Notes: generated by a model from the sequence alone, not told the origin. A DNA stretch of 64,000 nucleotides from Spartobacteria bacterium (GCA_003169695.1 PNAS01000013.1:17795-81794), one strand, 5' to 3'; counted from the stretch's first letter, positions 20,837 to 30,929 are shown. A program made the numbers and translations.

Positions 20837-23254
20837 TCATTCGGCGCGCAGTGTAATCATCGGATTGACCCGTGAGGCGCGTCGCGCCGGCACCCAGCAA
20901 GCGAGCAGCGCGGCACCAGCGAGCACCAGCGAGACCGCCCCATAAATGAGCGGATCGTTTGCATTCACACTGAAAAGCAAACTTCGAATGACGCGCGCGA
21001 GCGCGAACGCTCCCACAAAACCCAGCAACAGACCGAACCCGAGCAGACGCATGCCGTGCCGCAGCATCATCGTCCGAATTTGCGCAGGCATTGCTCCCAA
21101 GGCGAGACGCACTCCGATTTCGCGCATGCGACGCAGGCCGTTGAATGCCATCACCCCGTAGAGGCCAACGACCGCGAGCGTCAACGCGAGCACGGCGAAA
21201 CACACCAGGAGAAAACTCATCAAGCGCGGCGTAGCCCAAGTTTCCTCGACGCGCTCCTGCATCGTCCGGAATTCGAAGGCGGGCTGCGCCGGATCGAGCG
21301 ACGCGACGATCTGGCGGACTGGTTTTTCGAGGTTTTTCGGTGAGAGCGAAGTGCGCAGCAATACGACCAGACCCGTCTGCGGCTGTTGGGTCATGGGAAG
21401 GTAGGCCTGCGGTAACGCAGTGATTTCTTCGAACCCATAAACCTTCAGATGGGGCACAACGCCAACGATCGTTCGATACTGCTTTCCCTTTTTCTCGTCC
21501 GTGGACATGCGGACGCGTTTCCCGACCGCGTCCTGTCCTGGAAAGTAGCGGGCGGCGAGCATCTGATCGACGATGAGGACGGGCGGCGCATCCTGCGTGT
21601 CGCGCGCGTCAAAGGGCCGACCGCGGAGTAACGGAGTTCCTAGCGTCTGAAGGTAATCACTTGTTATGACGGACATCTCGACCGCAGGTAGCTGACCCGG
21701 CGGTGGCTCCGGCGTGCCTTCGGGCAAAAATCCCGTTTGCCAACCCGTCATCAGCGGCGGATTTGCCGCCAACGCCACATGCTCGACACCGGGAAGTTCC
21801 TTTAGCTTTTCGAGCAGCGCGCTGGAAAAATTCAGGAGTTTCGTTTCATCAGAATAGCTCGGCTCCGGAAGATCGACGCGCGCCGACAGCAAAAGGTGTG
21901 GGTCGAAACCGAGCGGGAGCGCTCGGGCGTTTGCGAAACTTTTCAGGACCAGACCCGCCGCGCTCAAGAGCACGAGGGTGAGCGCTACTTCCACGATGAC
22001 CAACAGATCGCGCGACCTACGCGCGCCCGGGGCATCGGAGCTCCCGTGGCCGCCGGATTTCAGGGCGAGTTGAATGTCGGCGCGGGAGGTGTGCAAGGCC
22101 GGCCAAAGACCAAAGAGGATGCTGGTCACGAAGGAAATCAGGACAGTGAATCCTAGAACCCAACCATCCAGAGGCAAATTCTGGAAGCGTGCGACGCCGG
22201 GCGGGGAAACGGCGATGAGTAAATCCCGGCACCATGCGGCGAGACAGAGGCCGAGCGAACCGCCGATCGTCGCGAGCACTAAACTCTCCATCAAGAGCTG
22301 CCGGATAATATGCCACCGGCTGGCACCCACAGCGGCGCGCACCGCGAATTCCCGCGCGCGTGCAGCACCTCGTGCTGCGAGAAGATTCGCCAGGTTCGCG
22401 CAGGCAATCAGGAGAACGAGGCCCACGGCACCGACGAGGAGTCCGAGACTTGTGCGGTATTCACCGACCTGGTTTTCGAGCAGCGGTGTGACCTTCACTC
22501 CGACTTTCGAGTTCGAGTCCGGATATTTCTGCTCGAGGCGCGCGGCGATCGTGCTCATCTCGGCCTGCGCTCGCTCCAGTGAAACGCCCGGCTTCAAGCG
22601 CGCCCACCCGAACAAGCCAGGGTGATTGTCCCGGTTCTGCCAGCTCGGATTGTCCGTGCGACGCATCAACGGGAACCAAACTTCGACGGTGCGCGGAGAG
22701 AACATCCGCGGCGGCATCACGCCGATCACTGTGTAAGGCTGGTTGCCAAAATTGAGGGTGCGTCCGAGCACATTCGGATTGCGCTCGAAAAATTTTTGCC
22801 AAAGCCGATCACTGATCACCGCGAGGAGCGGGCCACCGACGCGATCTTCTTCTTCCGTGAACGTCCGTCCGAGTTGGGGCGCCAGTCCGACGACCTTGAA
22901 AAAATTTGCCGTAACGATCGCGCCGGAAACCTGCTCTGGCGCGCGATCTTGAAGGCCGCTCAAATTAAAAGATTCACGCCGTGCAACCGCGAGCTGCTCG
23001 AAGACCGTGTTGTCGCGTTTCCAGTCGACGTAATCCGGGAAGCTGACGGAGATGGCCGGCTGGCTTATGTCCGATTCGGTCAGAATCGTGATTCGATCCG
23101 GGTCCGGGTAAGGCAGCGGTTTGAGCAGGACCGCGTAGATGACACTGAAGATCGCAGTGTTCGCGCCGATGCCGAGCGCGAGTGTGATCACAGCGATGAG
23201 AGTGAAGCCGGGTGACTTCCGAAGCTGCCGAAGTGCGAAACGCAGATCGTTCAT
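20837..23254 (-). CDS. ADOP-type duplicated MacB/FtsX permease, 805 aa (first permease of the array)
   Basis: ATG at 23254 with CCGGAGCGAG upstream, overlapping the end of the DUF4097 gene region (17-bp gap). It is the first permease transcribed. N-terminus [17 protein letters not shown]; FtsX loop [17 protein letters not shown]-terminus [17 protein letters not shown]. It is a close paralogue of the gene at 13331-15742 throughout its length. Its coupling to the upstream secreted DUF4097 protein suggests that the two are co-expressed, but a physical partnership is not shown by the sequence. Confidence 0.93.
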   Translation of the reverse strand: MNDLRFALRQLRKSPGFTLIAVITLALGIGANTAIFSVIYAVLLKPLPYPDPDRITILTESDISQPAISVSFPDYVDWKRDNTVFEQLAVARRESFNLSGLQDRAPEQVSGAIVTANFFKVVGLAPQLGRTFTEEEDRVGGPLLAVISDRLWQKFFERNPNVLGRTLNFGNQPYTVIGVMPPRMFSPRTVEVWFPLMRRTDNPSWQNRDNHPGLFGWARLKPGVSLERAQAEMSTIAARLEQKYPDSNSKVGVKVTPLLENQVGEYRTSLGLLVGAVGLVLLIACANLANLLAARGAARAREFAVRAAVGASRWHIIRQLLMESLVLATIGGSLGLCLAAWCRDLLIAVSPPGVARFQNLPLDGWVLGFTVLISFVTSILFGLWPALHTSRADIQLALKSGGHGSSDAPGARRSRDLLVIVEVALTLVLLSAAGLVLKSFANARALPLGFDPHLLLSARVDLPEPSYSDETKLLNFSSALLEKLKELPGVEHVALAANPPLMTGWQTGFLPEGTPEPPPGQLPAVEMSVITSDYLQTLGTPLLRGRPFDARDTQDAPPVLIVDQMLAARYFPGQDAVGKRVRMSTDEKKGKQYRTIVGVVPHLKVYGFEEITALPQAYLPMTQQPQTGLVVLLRTSLSPKNLEKPVRQIVASLDPAQPAFEFRTMQERVEETWATPRLMSFLLVCFAVLALTLAVVGLYGVMAFNGLRRMREIGVRLALGAMPAQIRTMMLRHGMRLLGFGLLLGFVGAFALARVIRSLLFSVNANDPLIYGAVSLVLAGAALLACWVPARRASRVNPMITLRAE

Positions 23255-23271
23255 AAGGCTCGCTCCGGAAA

Positions 23272-24267
23272 TTATCGCGCTGCCACGTCGGCCGAAGCCG
23301 GCTTGATCGAGATGCTGCCCGCGCCGGAGCGGAGAACAAGCGACTTGCCGCCACCGTTAATCTTTCCTTTCAACTGCTCGCGGTCGGTGCGTATTCCAAC
23401 GAAGGGCAGGTCGCTCGTCACTCGTCCCGAACTCGCTTCTGCTTCGACATCCAAGCCAGCATCGGGAGGCACAGTCACGTCAATACTGCCGGCGGAGGTT
23501 TCCAAATTCACGTCCCCAGGCACGGGCGAGCGCAAACGAGCGGTGATCGATCCGCCGGAGCTCCGCCCCGTTATTTTTCCATTAATGTTTTCGAAGGTGA
23601 GCCGGCCTCCGCTGGTCTCCACCTTGGTATCGCCGCCAAAATTCCGCACCACGATCGATCCACCTGATGTGCGCGCCTCGAGCGAACCGCTCCCGTCGAT
23701 CGACTCGATCCGGCCGCCGCTCGTATCGACCTTCACTGCGCCTTCGCAGCCATTGAGTTCGATGCTCCCGCCGCTGGTCGTCGCGCCGGTCGGACCACGC
23801 AGATGAGTGAATTTCAATTTACCGCCGCTCGTGTCTGCGCTCATCGTTCCTGTCAGCTCAGCGCCGATGATCGTGCCACCGCCGGTGCGCAGTTCGGAGT
23901 TGAAATTCCGCGGCACGTGCACGGTGTAACGCGCGTCCATGCTGCATCGCCCTGACCAGTTCAAATTGTGATCTTTCTGCTGGCGTCTCGCGCGGATCGT
24001 CACCGTATTTCCGTCCTTGCTCAGGGTCACCGGCACTGTGGCCAGGTATTCCTTTTCTTGCCCTTCGTTGTTCGAATCGATCTTGCGGTGGGCTTCGACG
24101 ACGACCTTGTCATCCGCACCGGCCGAGATGTCGATCGTGCCGAAATCGACATCAACGATAATTTTGCCGCCGGGCGCACCGTCGAGTTGTTGACTAATGT
24201 TTTCTTCCGATAACGCGGAGGCCGTAGCCGCCGCGATGACGAGCAGCAGGAGGGTGCGAATGATCAT
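23272..24267 (-). CDS. Secreted DUF4097-family beta-repeat protein, 331 aa
   Basis: Begins [20 protein letters not shown], a clear Sec signal peptide. It is followed by repeating short beta units built around a (T/S)SGG motif spaced by about 20 residues ([63 protein letters not shown]). This is the pattern of the DUF4097 family, predicted to form a right-handed beta-solenoid and often described as a putative adhesin. The function is not established. It is the head gene of the permease array, 17 bp upstream of the first permease, with 350 bp of gene-free sequence before it where a promoter would be expected. Its periplasmic location fits contact with the permease ectodomains, which is inference. 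Confidence 0.88.
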   Translation of the reverse strand: MIIRTLLLLVIAAATASALSEENISQQLDGAPGGKIIVDVDFGTIDISAGADDKVVVEAHRKIDSNNEGQEKEYLATVPVTLSKDGNTVTIRARRQQKDHNLNWSGRCSMDARYTVHVPRNFNSELRTGGGTIIGAELTGTMSADTSGGKLKFTHLRGPTGATTSGGSIELNGCEGAVKVDTSGGRIESIDGSGSLEARTSGGSIVVRNFGGDTKVETSGGRLTFENINGKITGRSSGGSITARLRSPVPGDVNLETSAGSIDVTVPPDAGLDVEAEASSGRVTSDLPFVGIRTDREQLKGKINGGGKSLVLRSGAGSISIKPASADVAAR

Positions 24268-24617
24268 AATTCAGGACCTGTTAGGTTGGAAAATGCGGCG
24301 GAATTGCATTTCATTTCGATTGAATGGCGCTAACGAAGCTCATCGAGAGACTTCCGAGGAACCCCTTTGCATGGGTTATGCCACTCAGCGGATCGTTTCG
24401 TTTCACCCAGAAAGGGAACGGTTTACGTGAGGAGAGACCAATCGGCCAGAGGCCTCGTTGTCCCGTCGTCGGGATTTCTCTGTCCCATTTTCGAAACGTC
24501 ATGGGACACGGCTTCGACTTAATGCCAACTGTAAGGCACGCGCACCGCGTACCGCCGCAGTTTTAGGGAACGTCTGGGTTCTTTGTGCTCTCTGCAGTAA
24601 ATGAGAAACTATTCCGT
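24268..24617. other. 350-bp gene-free divergent spacer
   Basis: Lies between the divergent DUF4097 head gene and the acetyltransferase gene. No credible coding frame, tRNA or strong hairpin is visible. It is the only sizeable spacer upstream of the permease array, so the array promoter is most likely here. I could not identify a convincing -35/-10 pair by eye. Confidence 0.4.
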
Positions 24618-25085
24618 ATGCAAATCGTCCGCGCCAAACCAGAAGATGCAGATGGATTGACAGAGATCGCTCACGCGGCGAAGCGCCATTGGGGTTATCC
24701 CGAACGATGGATCCAGAGTTGGCGGGATATCCTGACGATGCACCCTGAATTCATCGCCGCGAATTTGACGTATACCGCGGTGGAGAATGGTCGCGCGGTT
24801 GGATTTTATCTTCTGACGGCCGAAAGCGACGGGCTGCATCTCGACCATCTCTGGATCATTCCTCATGCGATGGGTCGCGGTATCGGACGGGCCTTGTTTG
24901 AGCATGCGGCCAAGCAAGCGAGGCGTTTGGGATTCCAGGCAATCAAGATCGAAGCGGACCCGAACGCTGAGGGCTTTTACACGCGGGTGGGAGCGCGGCG
25001 CGTTGGTGTAAACTTAACCAGTATTGAAGGCCAACGGCGCGAGCTGCCTCGGTTACTCTACGACCTTGAAAGACCCGGAGTGTGA
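24618..25085 (+). CDS. GNAT-family N-acetyltransferase, 155 aa
   Basis: Starts at ATG 24618 (MQIVRAKPEDADGL), which matches the usual beginning of the GNAT fold; an in-frame ATG at 24585 would add 11 unrelated residues. The acetyl-CoA binding motif A is present as LDHLWIIPHAMGRGIGRALFE (R/Q-x-x-G-x-G/A form), followed by a helix and FYTRVGARRVG, the typical C-terminal strand-loop where GNATs read GFY-x-x-G. Predicted cytosolic. The acceptor substrate cannot be told. Transcribed away from the permease array and upstream of the pseudokinase gene by about 220 bp. Confidence 0.85.
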   Translation: MQIVRAKPEDADGLTEIAHAAKRHWGYPERWIQSWRDILTMHPEFIAANLTYTAVENGRAVGFYLLTAESDGLHLDHLWIIPHAMGRGIGRALFEHAAKQARRLGFQAIKIEADPNAEGFYTRVGARRVGVNLTSIEGQRRELPRLLYDLERPGV

Positions 25086-25303
25086 CGCTAGCGCGCCGAA
25101 TCGAGCTTGTGGCGTTGCACAGAAGAAGACGACGGCGGTGAACGGCAAAATCACGGGCAAGGTCACGGAGGCGGTCGCTAAACGGCGTTGGACTTGCGTG
25201 AATTACTTTCCGTAATGAAGGTCTAATTTCACGGGACCCGGCACTCACCCCTGCCGCACGATTCGATCCAATTGTTGGGGTTGCTTGGGCTCCGCCTCAA
25301 CAC

Positions 25304-26938
25304 ATGGACAGTCAAATCTTTCTGGGCAAATACCGCGTCGCCGCGGAGGAAATCGGAGAGGTAGGAGAGTCCAGCGACAGCCCATTGGCGTACGAGGGGG
25401 AAGAGATCGATTCGGGGAAAAAAGTGGTGGTGGAAGTGGTTCCCGCCGCGTCTCTGAAAACGGCCCTACGCGAACAGCTCGAAGCCAAAGCGATTGCCGC
25501 AAAGAACCTGACTCATCTCAACATCCCCGCTCTGTATGATTTCGGAGTTCAGGACGATAACCTTGTTTACGTTACCGAAGATTTTGATGGGACCCTTGCC
25601 GAAGAATGGGTCAACACCAACGGGCCAATGCCGGTGGGTCCGGTCTTGCGCATTGCGTCGCAGGTCGTAAGCGCGCTGGGCGCCGCAGCGTTTCATCAGA
25701 TTGTTCACCGCGCCATTAATCCGAGTAACTTGGTGCTGGTTCCTGGACAGACGGCGGAAGGCGAATGGCCGCTCGTGAAAGTGCTGCATTTCGCGGGCGG
25801 CGCGCCGAAATTCCCGGGCACCGAGGTCGTTTTGACTGCGTTGGACAAGTCTTCGTATTACGCGAGTCCGGAACAGCTCCAAGATGGCACCGTCGATTTC
25901 CGCTCGGAGATTTATTCGCTCGGGTGCACGATGTGGTTCCTCTTGACGGGCGCGCCTCCACGGACGACGCCGAAAGGCCCAATGGCTGCGCAAGCGACGG
26001 AGACGGGAGTGGCCTTGGACAAAATGAGTGCCCTGCCAAATGGGGTCAGGCGTTTGCTTGCACAAATGTTGTCGATAAATCCAGATGCGCGACCGCGCGA
26101 TCCGCTCGGGTTCTACCGACGGCTCCAGGATTGCCTGACCGAAGTGGAACAGCGAGAGACAAGGGCCCGGCCGTCCGGAGTTCCTATCTCGCGAACCGGC
26201 GCGATCGGCATGCCGGCGCGCCGGCGCATTCCAATGAAAGCGCTCGCGCGCGCAACGCTCTTTTTGGCGATGGCCGCACTCGCGGCTTTGGTTGTGCGGG
26301 GATACCTTCGGCACCGCCGGGTCGTTCACGCCGAAGAACCGATCGGTGTGCCTATTGGAGTCTCCGACGCTTTGGCATCTGCGACGCCAGCTAGTGCGAA
26401 GGTGGCACATACGATGGTGTCGATCGCCACGCCATCAACTCCTGCTGTTGCCAACGCGAACACGCAGTCTGTGCCGGCAAGGAGCACGGAATCGGATAAC
26501 GCCAGTGCGCTAACCCCTGCGACCGATTTCGCGGAGCGCGCTTCCCCAAACCAGGTTGCAGTGGCGCTTGCGCAGCCAGCAACATCAAACTCTCCGACAA
26601 ATCCGCAGACTGCGCCGACGCCGGCCGTCTCGCCCGGCGGTGAGGCCAGCGCGGTCACTCGGCAGACCGCACCGAAAAAAATTATCATGCACGAGGTGCG
26701 GCGCGCGGAGCCGGCTGAGCCGGAGGTAAGGCGCGCTGAACCAGCTCCTCCCGAAGAAGGCCCCGCTGAGCTCGCGCCCGACACGACCGCGTCCCCCAGT
26801 CAGCAAACGAATTCCGCGGCACAAACGGAGCAGAGCCGCGACGTCGAAGATGAGACGGCGGTGACAAAGTCTCGCAAAGTAAAACAAGCTGATTCGGAAC
26901 CCACAATCTTATTGAAAGTCCCGCGCCAAGGCGACTGA
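25304..26938 (+). CDS. Membrane-anchored serine/threonine pseudokinase-like protein, 544 aa
   Basis: Residues about 8-280 follow the Ser/Thr kinase fold: a catalytic-loop equivalent HRAINPSN (135-142), an APE-like YASPEQL (186-192), and the helix-F segment SEIYSLGCTMWFLLTG. Catalytic residues are missing. The ATP-binding lysine position reads VVVEVV (Glu), HRD is HRA, the loop lysine is Ile, and DFG is replaced by HFAGG (162-166). One membrane helix follows (about 315-332, ATLFLAMAALAALVVRGYL). The last 200 residues are a Pro/Ala/Thr/Glu-rich low-complexity region, presumably outside the membrane. It is therefore likely a non-catalytic signalling or scaffold protein. ATG at 25304. Confidence 0.8.
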   Translation: MDSQIFLGKYRVAAEEIGEVGESSDSPLAYEGEEIDSGKKVVVEVVPAASLKTALREQLEAKAIAAKNLTHLNIPALYDFGVQDDNLVYVTEDFDGTLAEEWVNTNGPMPVGPVLRIASQVVSALGAAAFHQIVHRAINPSNLVLVPGQTAEGEWPLVKVLHFAGGAPKFPGTEVVLTALDKSSYYASPEQLQDGTVDFRSEIYSLGCTMWFLLTGAPPRTTPKGPMAAQATETGVALDKMSALPNGVRRLLAQMLSINPDARPRDPLGFYRRLQDCLTEVEQRETRARPSGVPISRTGAIGMPARRRIPMKALARATLFLAMAALAALVVRGYLRHRRVVHAEEPIGVPIGVSDALASATPASAKVAHTMVSIATPSTPAVANANTQSVPARSTESDNASALTPATDFAERASPNQVAVALAQPATSNSPTNPQTAPTPAVSPGGEASAVTRQTAPKKIIMHEVRRAEPAEPEVRRAEPAPPEEGPAELAPDTTASPSQQTNSAAQTEQSRDVEDETAVTKSRKVKQADSEPTILLKVPRQGD

Positions 26939-26983
26939 GCGGGCCGCGAAATCAAATCGGCCAGCGGACGAGGCGCGGCGTCG

Positions 26984-29900
26984 TTACCAAAGACGGAAGG
27001 TGGCTGGGAGCGTTGTCCGAGCGGAACCGAGGGGTTGGTCCTTGAGAGCGATCTTCCCGGGTGGCGGAACAATCGCCGGCTGGCCTTTAGCTTTGAGCGC
27101 GTCGTTTAGCGTCGGAACGTCCTGTGCGATTATTTGCTGAAACTCTTTCGTCACGTCATCCAGTTCTCGCCGGAGCGCGGCGATGTTGGCTACCTGGTAG
27201 TCACCTGGCTTGCCCTCGTAGCTGAGGATCGCTCCATAAAGCTGGTCGGTATGCTCGCGCAGACGTTCCTCGCCCGTGATCGCACCACCCTCAGTGGTAG
27301 CGACAATCTGTTTCCGCACCGCATCCACTTTCCCGTCGAAATCCGCGATCGTTTTGCGGAGCGCATCACCCTCCGGCAATGCTCCCGTGCTCGTCGCCAA
27401 ACTGGCGCGGAGAGCGAGAATGCGATCCATGACTGCGCTCTCATCACCAAACAAGGCGTGCACTTTCATCGCCGCTTCGAATTGCGCCTTGCGGTCGGCT
27501 TCGTTGAATTTGACGCGGCGATCAAGGCCGACTGTGAGCTTTGTCTCGGTGACCTTTCCGGCCTTCGTCATGCGGACCGTGTAAACGCCAGGCAACAAAC
27601 GCGGGCCGCGTGTCCCGGCATTTGCAATCTGCGCCGCAGCCGGAACGCGCGGCGGCTTTTCGCGCATACTCCAGATGACACGATTCAATCCGGGGCGCTT
27701 GCTCGCTGGCACCTCATCCACCACTCGGCCCGACGCATCCAACACTTCGATCTTAAGCTTGCCAAAGAGATGGCGGGAGCGCTGGTAGTACGTGATCACA
27801 GCGGCGTCCGGCGGATTGTCACCGACAAACGTTGCGGCGCCACCCGGCCAGCCGCCATTCGCCTCAATGCGTTGCTGAACAGGTCGCGCGGACACAAAGG
27901 TCGCCTCTTGTCTAAGCAAGTCGGAGGTTAGGGCCCGCCAAGGCGTGATGTCGTCGACGATCCAGATGCCGCGACCGTGCGTCGCAAGAACGAGATCATT
28001 CTCGCGCGGCTGGATCGCAAGGTCGCGCACAGCGACCGCCGGAAAACGGCCGCCTTTGAATTGCGCCCAGGCTTTGCCGCCATCGATGGAGACAAACAGG
28101 CCGAACTCGGTCCCTAGGAACAAGAGGTTCGGCTGAACAAGATCTTCCTTGATAACGTGCGCGTATCCGCGCACACCTTTGACTTCCTCCGCCGTGACGA
28201 GCGGAGTCCAGGTCTTTCCATAGTCTGCGGTGCGGAAAACGTAGGGCGCGTGATCGCCGAACGTGTGGCGATCGAAGGCGGCGTAGGCGGTGCCCGCATC
28301 GAAGTTGCCGGCCTGCACCCAGCTGACCCAGGAATTCTTGGGCAAGCCCGGGACGTTGCCAGCAACGTTACTCCACGTCTTCGCTCCGTCGCGCGTGACC
28401 TGTAGGTTGCCGTCATCGGTGCCGACCCAGATGACAGACTTGTCTTTCGGCGACTCGCTGATCGAGTAAATCGTGGTGTGCATTTCCGCCGCTGAGTTGT
28501 CGACGGTGACGCCCCCCGATTGTTCCTGCTTCTGCTTCTCGGGGTCGTTCGTGCTCAAATCCGGAGAAATGCGATCCCACGTCTGCCCATGATCGCGCGA
28601 GCGGAAAAGGAATTGGGCGCCGATATAGATGGTCCCTTTCTCGTTTGGAGATAAGGCGATGGGGGTGTTCCAGTTCCACCGCAGCTTTTCCTTGTAGTTT
28701 GGCTTTGGCTGAATGTCGCGAGCCTCGTGCGTGCGGCGGTTCACCCGGCCGATAGTGCCACCCTGGGCCTCGGCGTAGAGGTAGTCGGGATCCGCGGGAT
28801 CGGAAAACATCCAGAAGCCGTCGCCGCCAAACATATTCTCCCACTGGGCGTTGGTGATGCCGCCGGGATATTGCGATTGGCCGACCCAGGAACTGTTGTC
28901 CTGCAAACCGCCGTAGACCTGAAATGGATCTTTGTCGTCGACACTAACATGGTAAAATTGCGAGACGGGGAGGTTGTCGGCCTTCCACCATTTGCTGCCG
29001 CCATTATACGAATACCACATGCCGCCGTCGTCCCCCGAGGCGACGATCTGCGGGTTGGTCGGATCGATCCACACATCGTGCATGTCGCCGTGCGCGCCTT
29101 GGAAACCGCCCACTACGGTGAAGCTTTTGCCCGCGTCTTCGCTCAGGATTAACGGGCCGTCGGTCTTGAAAAGGCGGTCCGGGTTTTTGGGATCAACGAT
29201 CAGGTTCGCGAAGTAGAACGGACGCCAGACCATCCAATTGCTCTTGTCGCGCTTATCCCACGTCGCGCCGCCGTCATCGGAGACAAAGAGTGCGCTGTCG
29301 GTGGATTCGACAAAGGCGTAAACACGTTTTGCATTCGAGGGCGCGATAGCGACCGCGATGCGACCGTAAGGCTTCTTCGGAAAACCCTTGGCGTTCTCGG
29401 GCGTAACTTCCGTCCAGGTCGCGCCGCCGTCGGGCGTGCGAAACAAGCCGCTGCTAGAAGGCGCGTTGGGGCCTTCGCCACCGGAGCGGAAGGTCCAGCC
29501 CTTGCGACGAAAATCCCACATGGCCGCAAACATCTTGTTCGGATCAACAGGATCGAGCGCGATTGCAGAGGCGCCGGTCGACCGGTTTGCGCCCTTCAAC
29601 ACGATGTTCCAGGTCTTACCGCCATCCGTGGTCTTATAGAGACCGCGATCCGGCGAATCGCTCCAAAGCGCTCCCGGCACAGCCGCAAAGACAGTGTCAC
29701 TGTTTGTGGAGCTTACGACGATTTTTGCGACGCGTTCCGAATTGGGTAAACCGACATAGGTCCAGGTCTCGCCGCCGTCCCCCGATTTGTAGATTCCGTT
29801 GCCAACTGAAACGCTGTTACGCATCCATGCTTCGCCCGTCCCGACCCAAACATTCTTCGAGTTCTTGGGATCGAGTGCGACGGCGCCGATCGATTGCACT

Positions 29901-30169
29901 GGCTGCTCGTCGAAGACCGGCTTGTAAAGCATCCCGCCATCCTCGGATTTCCAAACGCCGCCGCTGGCCGCCCCGACGAAAAGCGTAATTTTCCCGGACG
30001 GTTCTTTTGTGGCGGCGATCGCGGAGATCCGGCCGCTCATTGTTGCGGAACCGATGTTGCGGGCGCCAAGACCGGAAATGGTTGAAGAGTTATAGGGCGC
30101 CTGCTCGGCGCCGATTGCTGCGCCGGCGAAACAGAAGGCGCCGAAAAGAATGAAGTTCGGGAAACGCAT
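26984..30169 (-). CDS. Exported BNR/VPS10-type beta-propeller protein, 1061 aa
   Basis: The most plausible start is ATG 30169 (MRFPNFILFGAFCFAGAAIGAEQ), which supplies a signal peptide and lies 4 bp after the stop of the upstream LolA-like gene; an in-frame ATG at 30346 would add 59 residues lacking any export signal. The first 750 residues hold many BNR/Asp-box repeats (S-x-D-x-G-x-T-W forms such as TPDGGATW, SDDGGATWDKRD, SRDHGQTWDR, TADYGKTWTP), as in sialidase, VPS10 and YVTN propellers. The C-terminal 300 residues look like a beta-sandwich followed by an alpha-helical segment. This architecture is common in soil Acidobacteriota and Verrucomicrobiota. The ligand or substrate is unknown. 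It is convergent with the pseudokinase gene (45-bp gap). Confidence 0.85.
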   Translation of the reverse strand: MRFPNFILFGAFCFAGAAIGAEQAPYNSSTISGLGARNIGSATMSGRISAIAATKEPSGKITLFVGAASGGVWKSEDGGMLYKPVFDEQPVQSIGAVALDPKNSKNVWVGTGEAWMRNSVSVGNGIYKSGDGGETWTYVGLPNSERVAKIVVSSTNSDTVFAAVPGALWSDSPDRGLYKTTDGGKTWNIVLKGANRSTGASAIALDPVDPNKMFAAMWDFRRKGWTFRSGGEGPNAPSSSGLFRTPDGGATWTEVTPENAKGFPKKPYGRIAVAIAPSNAKRVYAFVESTDSALFVSDDGGATWDKRDKSNWMVWRPFYFANLIVDPKNPDRLFKTDGPLILSEDAGKSFTVVGGFQGAHGDMHDVWIDPTNPQIVASGDDGGMWYSYNGGSKWWKADNLPVSQFYHVSVDDKDPFQVYGGLQDNSSWVGQSQYPGGITNAQWENMFGGDGFWMFSDPADPDYLYAEAQGGTIGRVNRRTHEARDIQPKPNYKEKLRWNWNTPIALSPNEKGTIYIGAQFLFRSRDHGQTWDRISPDLSTNDPEKQKQEQSGGVTVDNSAAEMHTTIYSISESPKDKSVIWVGTDDGNLQVTRDGAKTWSNVAGNVPGLPKNSWVSWVQAGNFDAGTAYAAFDRHTFGDHAPYVFRTADYGKTWTPLVTAEEVKGVRGYAHVIKEDLVQPNLLFLGTEFGLFVSIDGGKAWAQFKGGRFPAVAVRDLAIQPRENDLVLATHGRGIWIVDDITPWRALTSDLLRQEATFVSARPVQQRIEANGGWPGGAATFVGDNPPDAAVITYYQRSRHLFGKLKIEVLDASGRVVDEVPASKRPGLNRVIWSMREKPPRVPAAAQIANAGTRGPRLLPGVYTVRMTKAGKVTETKLTVGLDRRVKFNEADRKAQFEAAMKVHALFGDESAVMDRILALRASLATSTGALPEGDALRKTIADFDGKVDAVRKQIVATTEGGAITGEERLREHTDQLYGAILSYEGKPGDYQVANIAALRRELDDVTKEFQQIIAQDVPTLNDALKAKGQPAIVPPPGKIALKDQPLGSARTTLPATFRLW

Positions 30170-30173
30170 AAAA

Positions 30174-30929
30174 TTATTTGGAAGCGGGAGTGGGAAATTT
30201 AAATTGAGCGTCGTCGACGGGGACATTGGCCTCGGCTTTTTCGAGAATGATCTTTTGTTTGTCGGTCGCTCCCTTTGGACCAGCTTCGATTGAGAAGGGG
30301 AAAAATACGCCGGCGACTTTTTCATAATCTCCAAGATCGGTTTCAACCTCCACCTGCGCGCCTTGCTCGATCCGCTGAGTGAGGATGCGAATCTCCAGGA
30401 AGTAGTCGGGATCGAGATAGACGTAGCTCACGTCGCCGTTCTTGCGGACGACCTTGAGCTTATGCGCGAGGGTACCATCCACATCCTCGGGGCCGAGATA
30501 CTCCACGGTACTCCCTTTGGCCTCCCAATCGACAAGGGGTCCATCGATTTCGGCGTCCTCTACAAGCGATTTCGCATCATCCACCGACATTTTCTCCGGA
30601 TCTTTGCGGCCTCCGAACGGTGAGATTTTCCAGCCCTGCGTGCCGTCGTACGCCTGCACCAGCGTCATGCCCTGAAGGGTCGCTTCCGCCCGAACCTGGC
30701 CCGGCCGTTTCTTCGTCTGCGTGTAGGCAAGCTCAATTTGGCCCTCGTTCACCAGCATCTTGCCCTTGAGCTGCAGCGACCGCACGGCGTGCAGCGCATC
30801 GATGCCTCCCTTAGCTTCGATATTCTTTGCCACCAAGGCATCAACTGTGAGTGGTTTCAGTTCCTGGGCATCTAGGGCGGGCGCAATCAGCGACGCCAAC
30901 ACGAAAAGGATTGCAAAACGTAGTTCCAT
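30174..30929 (-). CDS. Exported LolA-like (outer-membrane lipoprotein-sorting-like) protein, 251 aa
   Basis: Start chosen at ATG 30929 (MELRFAILFVLASLIAPALDAQ), which gives a signal peptide; an upstream in-frame ATG at 31022 has none. The body is a beta-rich fold typical of LolA/outer-membrane lipoprotein-sorting-like proteins: VDALVAKNIEAKGG, LQLKGKMLVNEG, AYDGTQGWKISPFGG, and the C-terminal YVYLDPDYFLEIRI plus DYEKVAGVFFPFSIE. It sits immediately upstream of the large BNR protein (4-bp gap), so the two are very probably co-translated and both exported. In such stand-alone members the cargo is unknown; true LolA function is unlikely, as LolB/LolCDE are not nearby. Confidence 0.8.
   Translation of the reverse strand: MELRFAILFVLASLIAPALDAQELKPLTVDALVAKNIEAKGGIDALHAVRSLQLKGKMLVNEGQIELAYTQTKKRPGQVRAEATLQGMTLVQAYDGTQGWKISPFGGRKDPEKMSVDDAKSLVEDAEIDGPLVDWEAKGSTVEYLGPEDVDGTLAHKLKVVRKNGDVSYVYLDPDYFLEIRILTQRIEQGAQVEVETDLGDYEKVAGVFFPFSIEAGPKGATDKQKIILEKAEANVPVDDAQFKFPTPASK

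Noticed and set aside
1..24267. Permease array as classical MacAB-TolC efflux systems
   Set aside because: No MacB ATPase domain, no MacA adaptor and no TolC gene are present; every protein is the duplicated orphan form.
25086..25303. Small coding frame between the acetyltransferase and pseudokinase genes
   Set aside because: Short frames here have no ribosome site, no family motif and Arg/Thr-rich composition.
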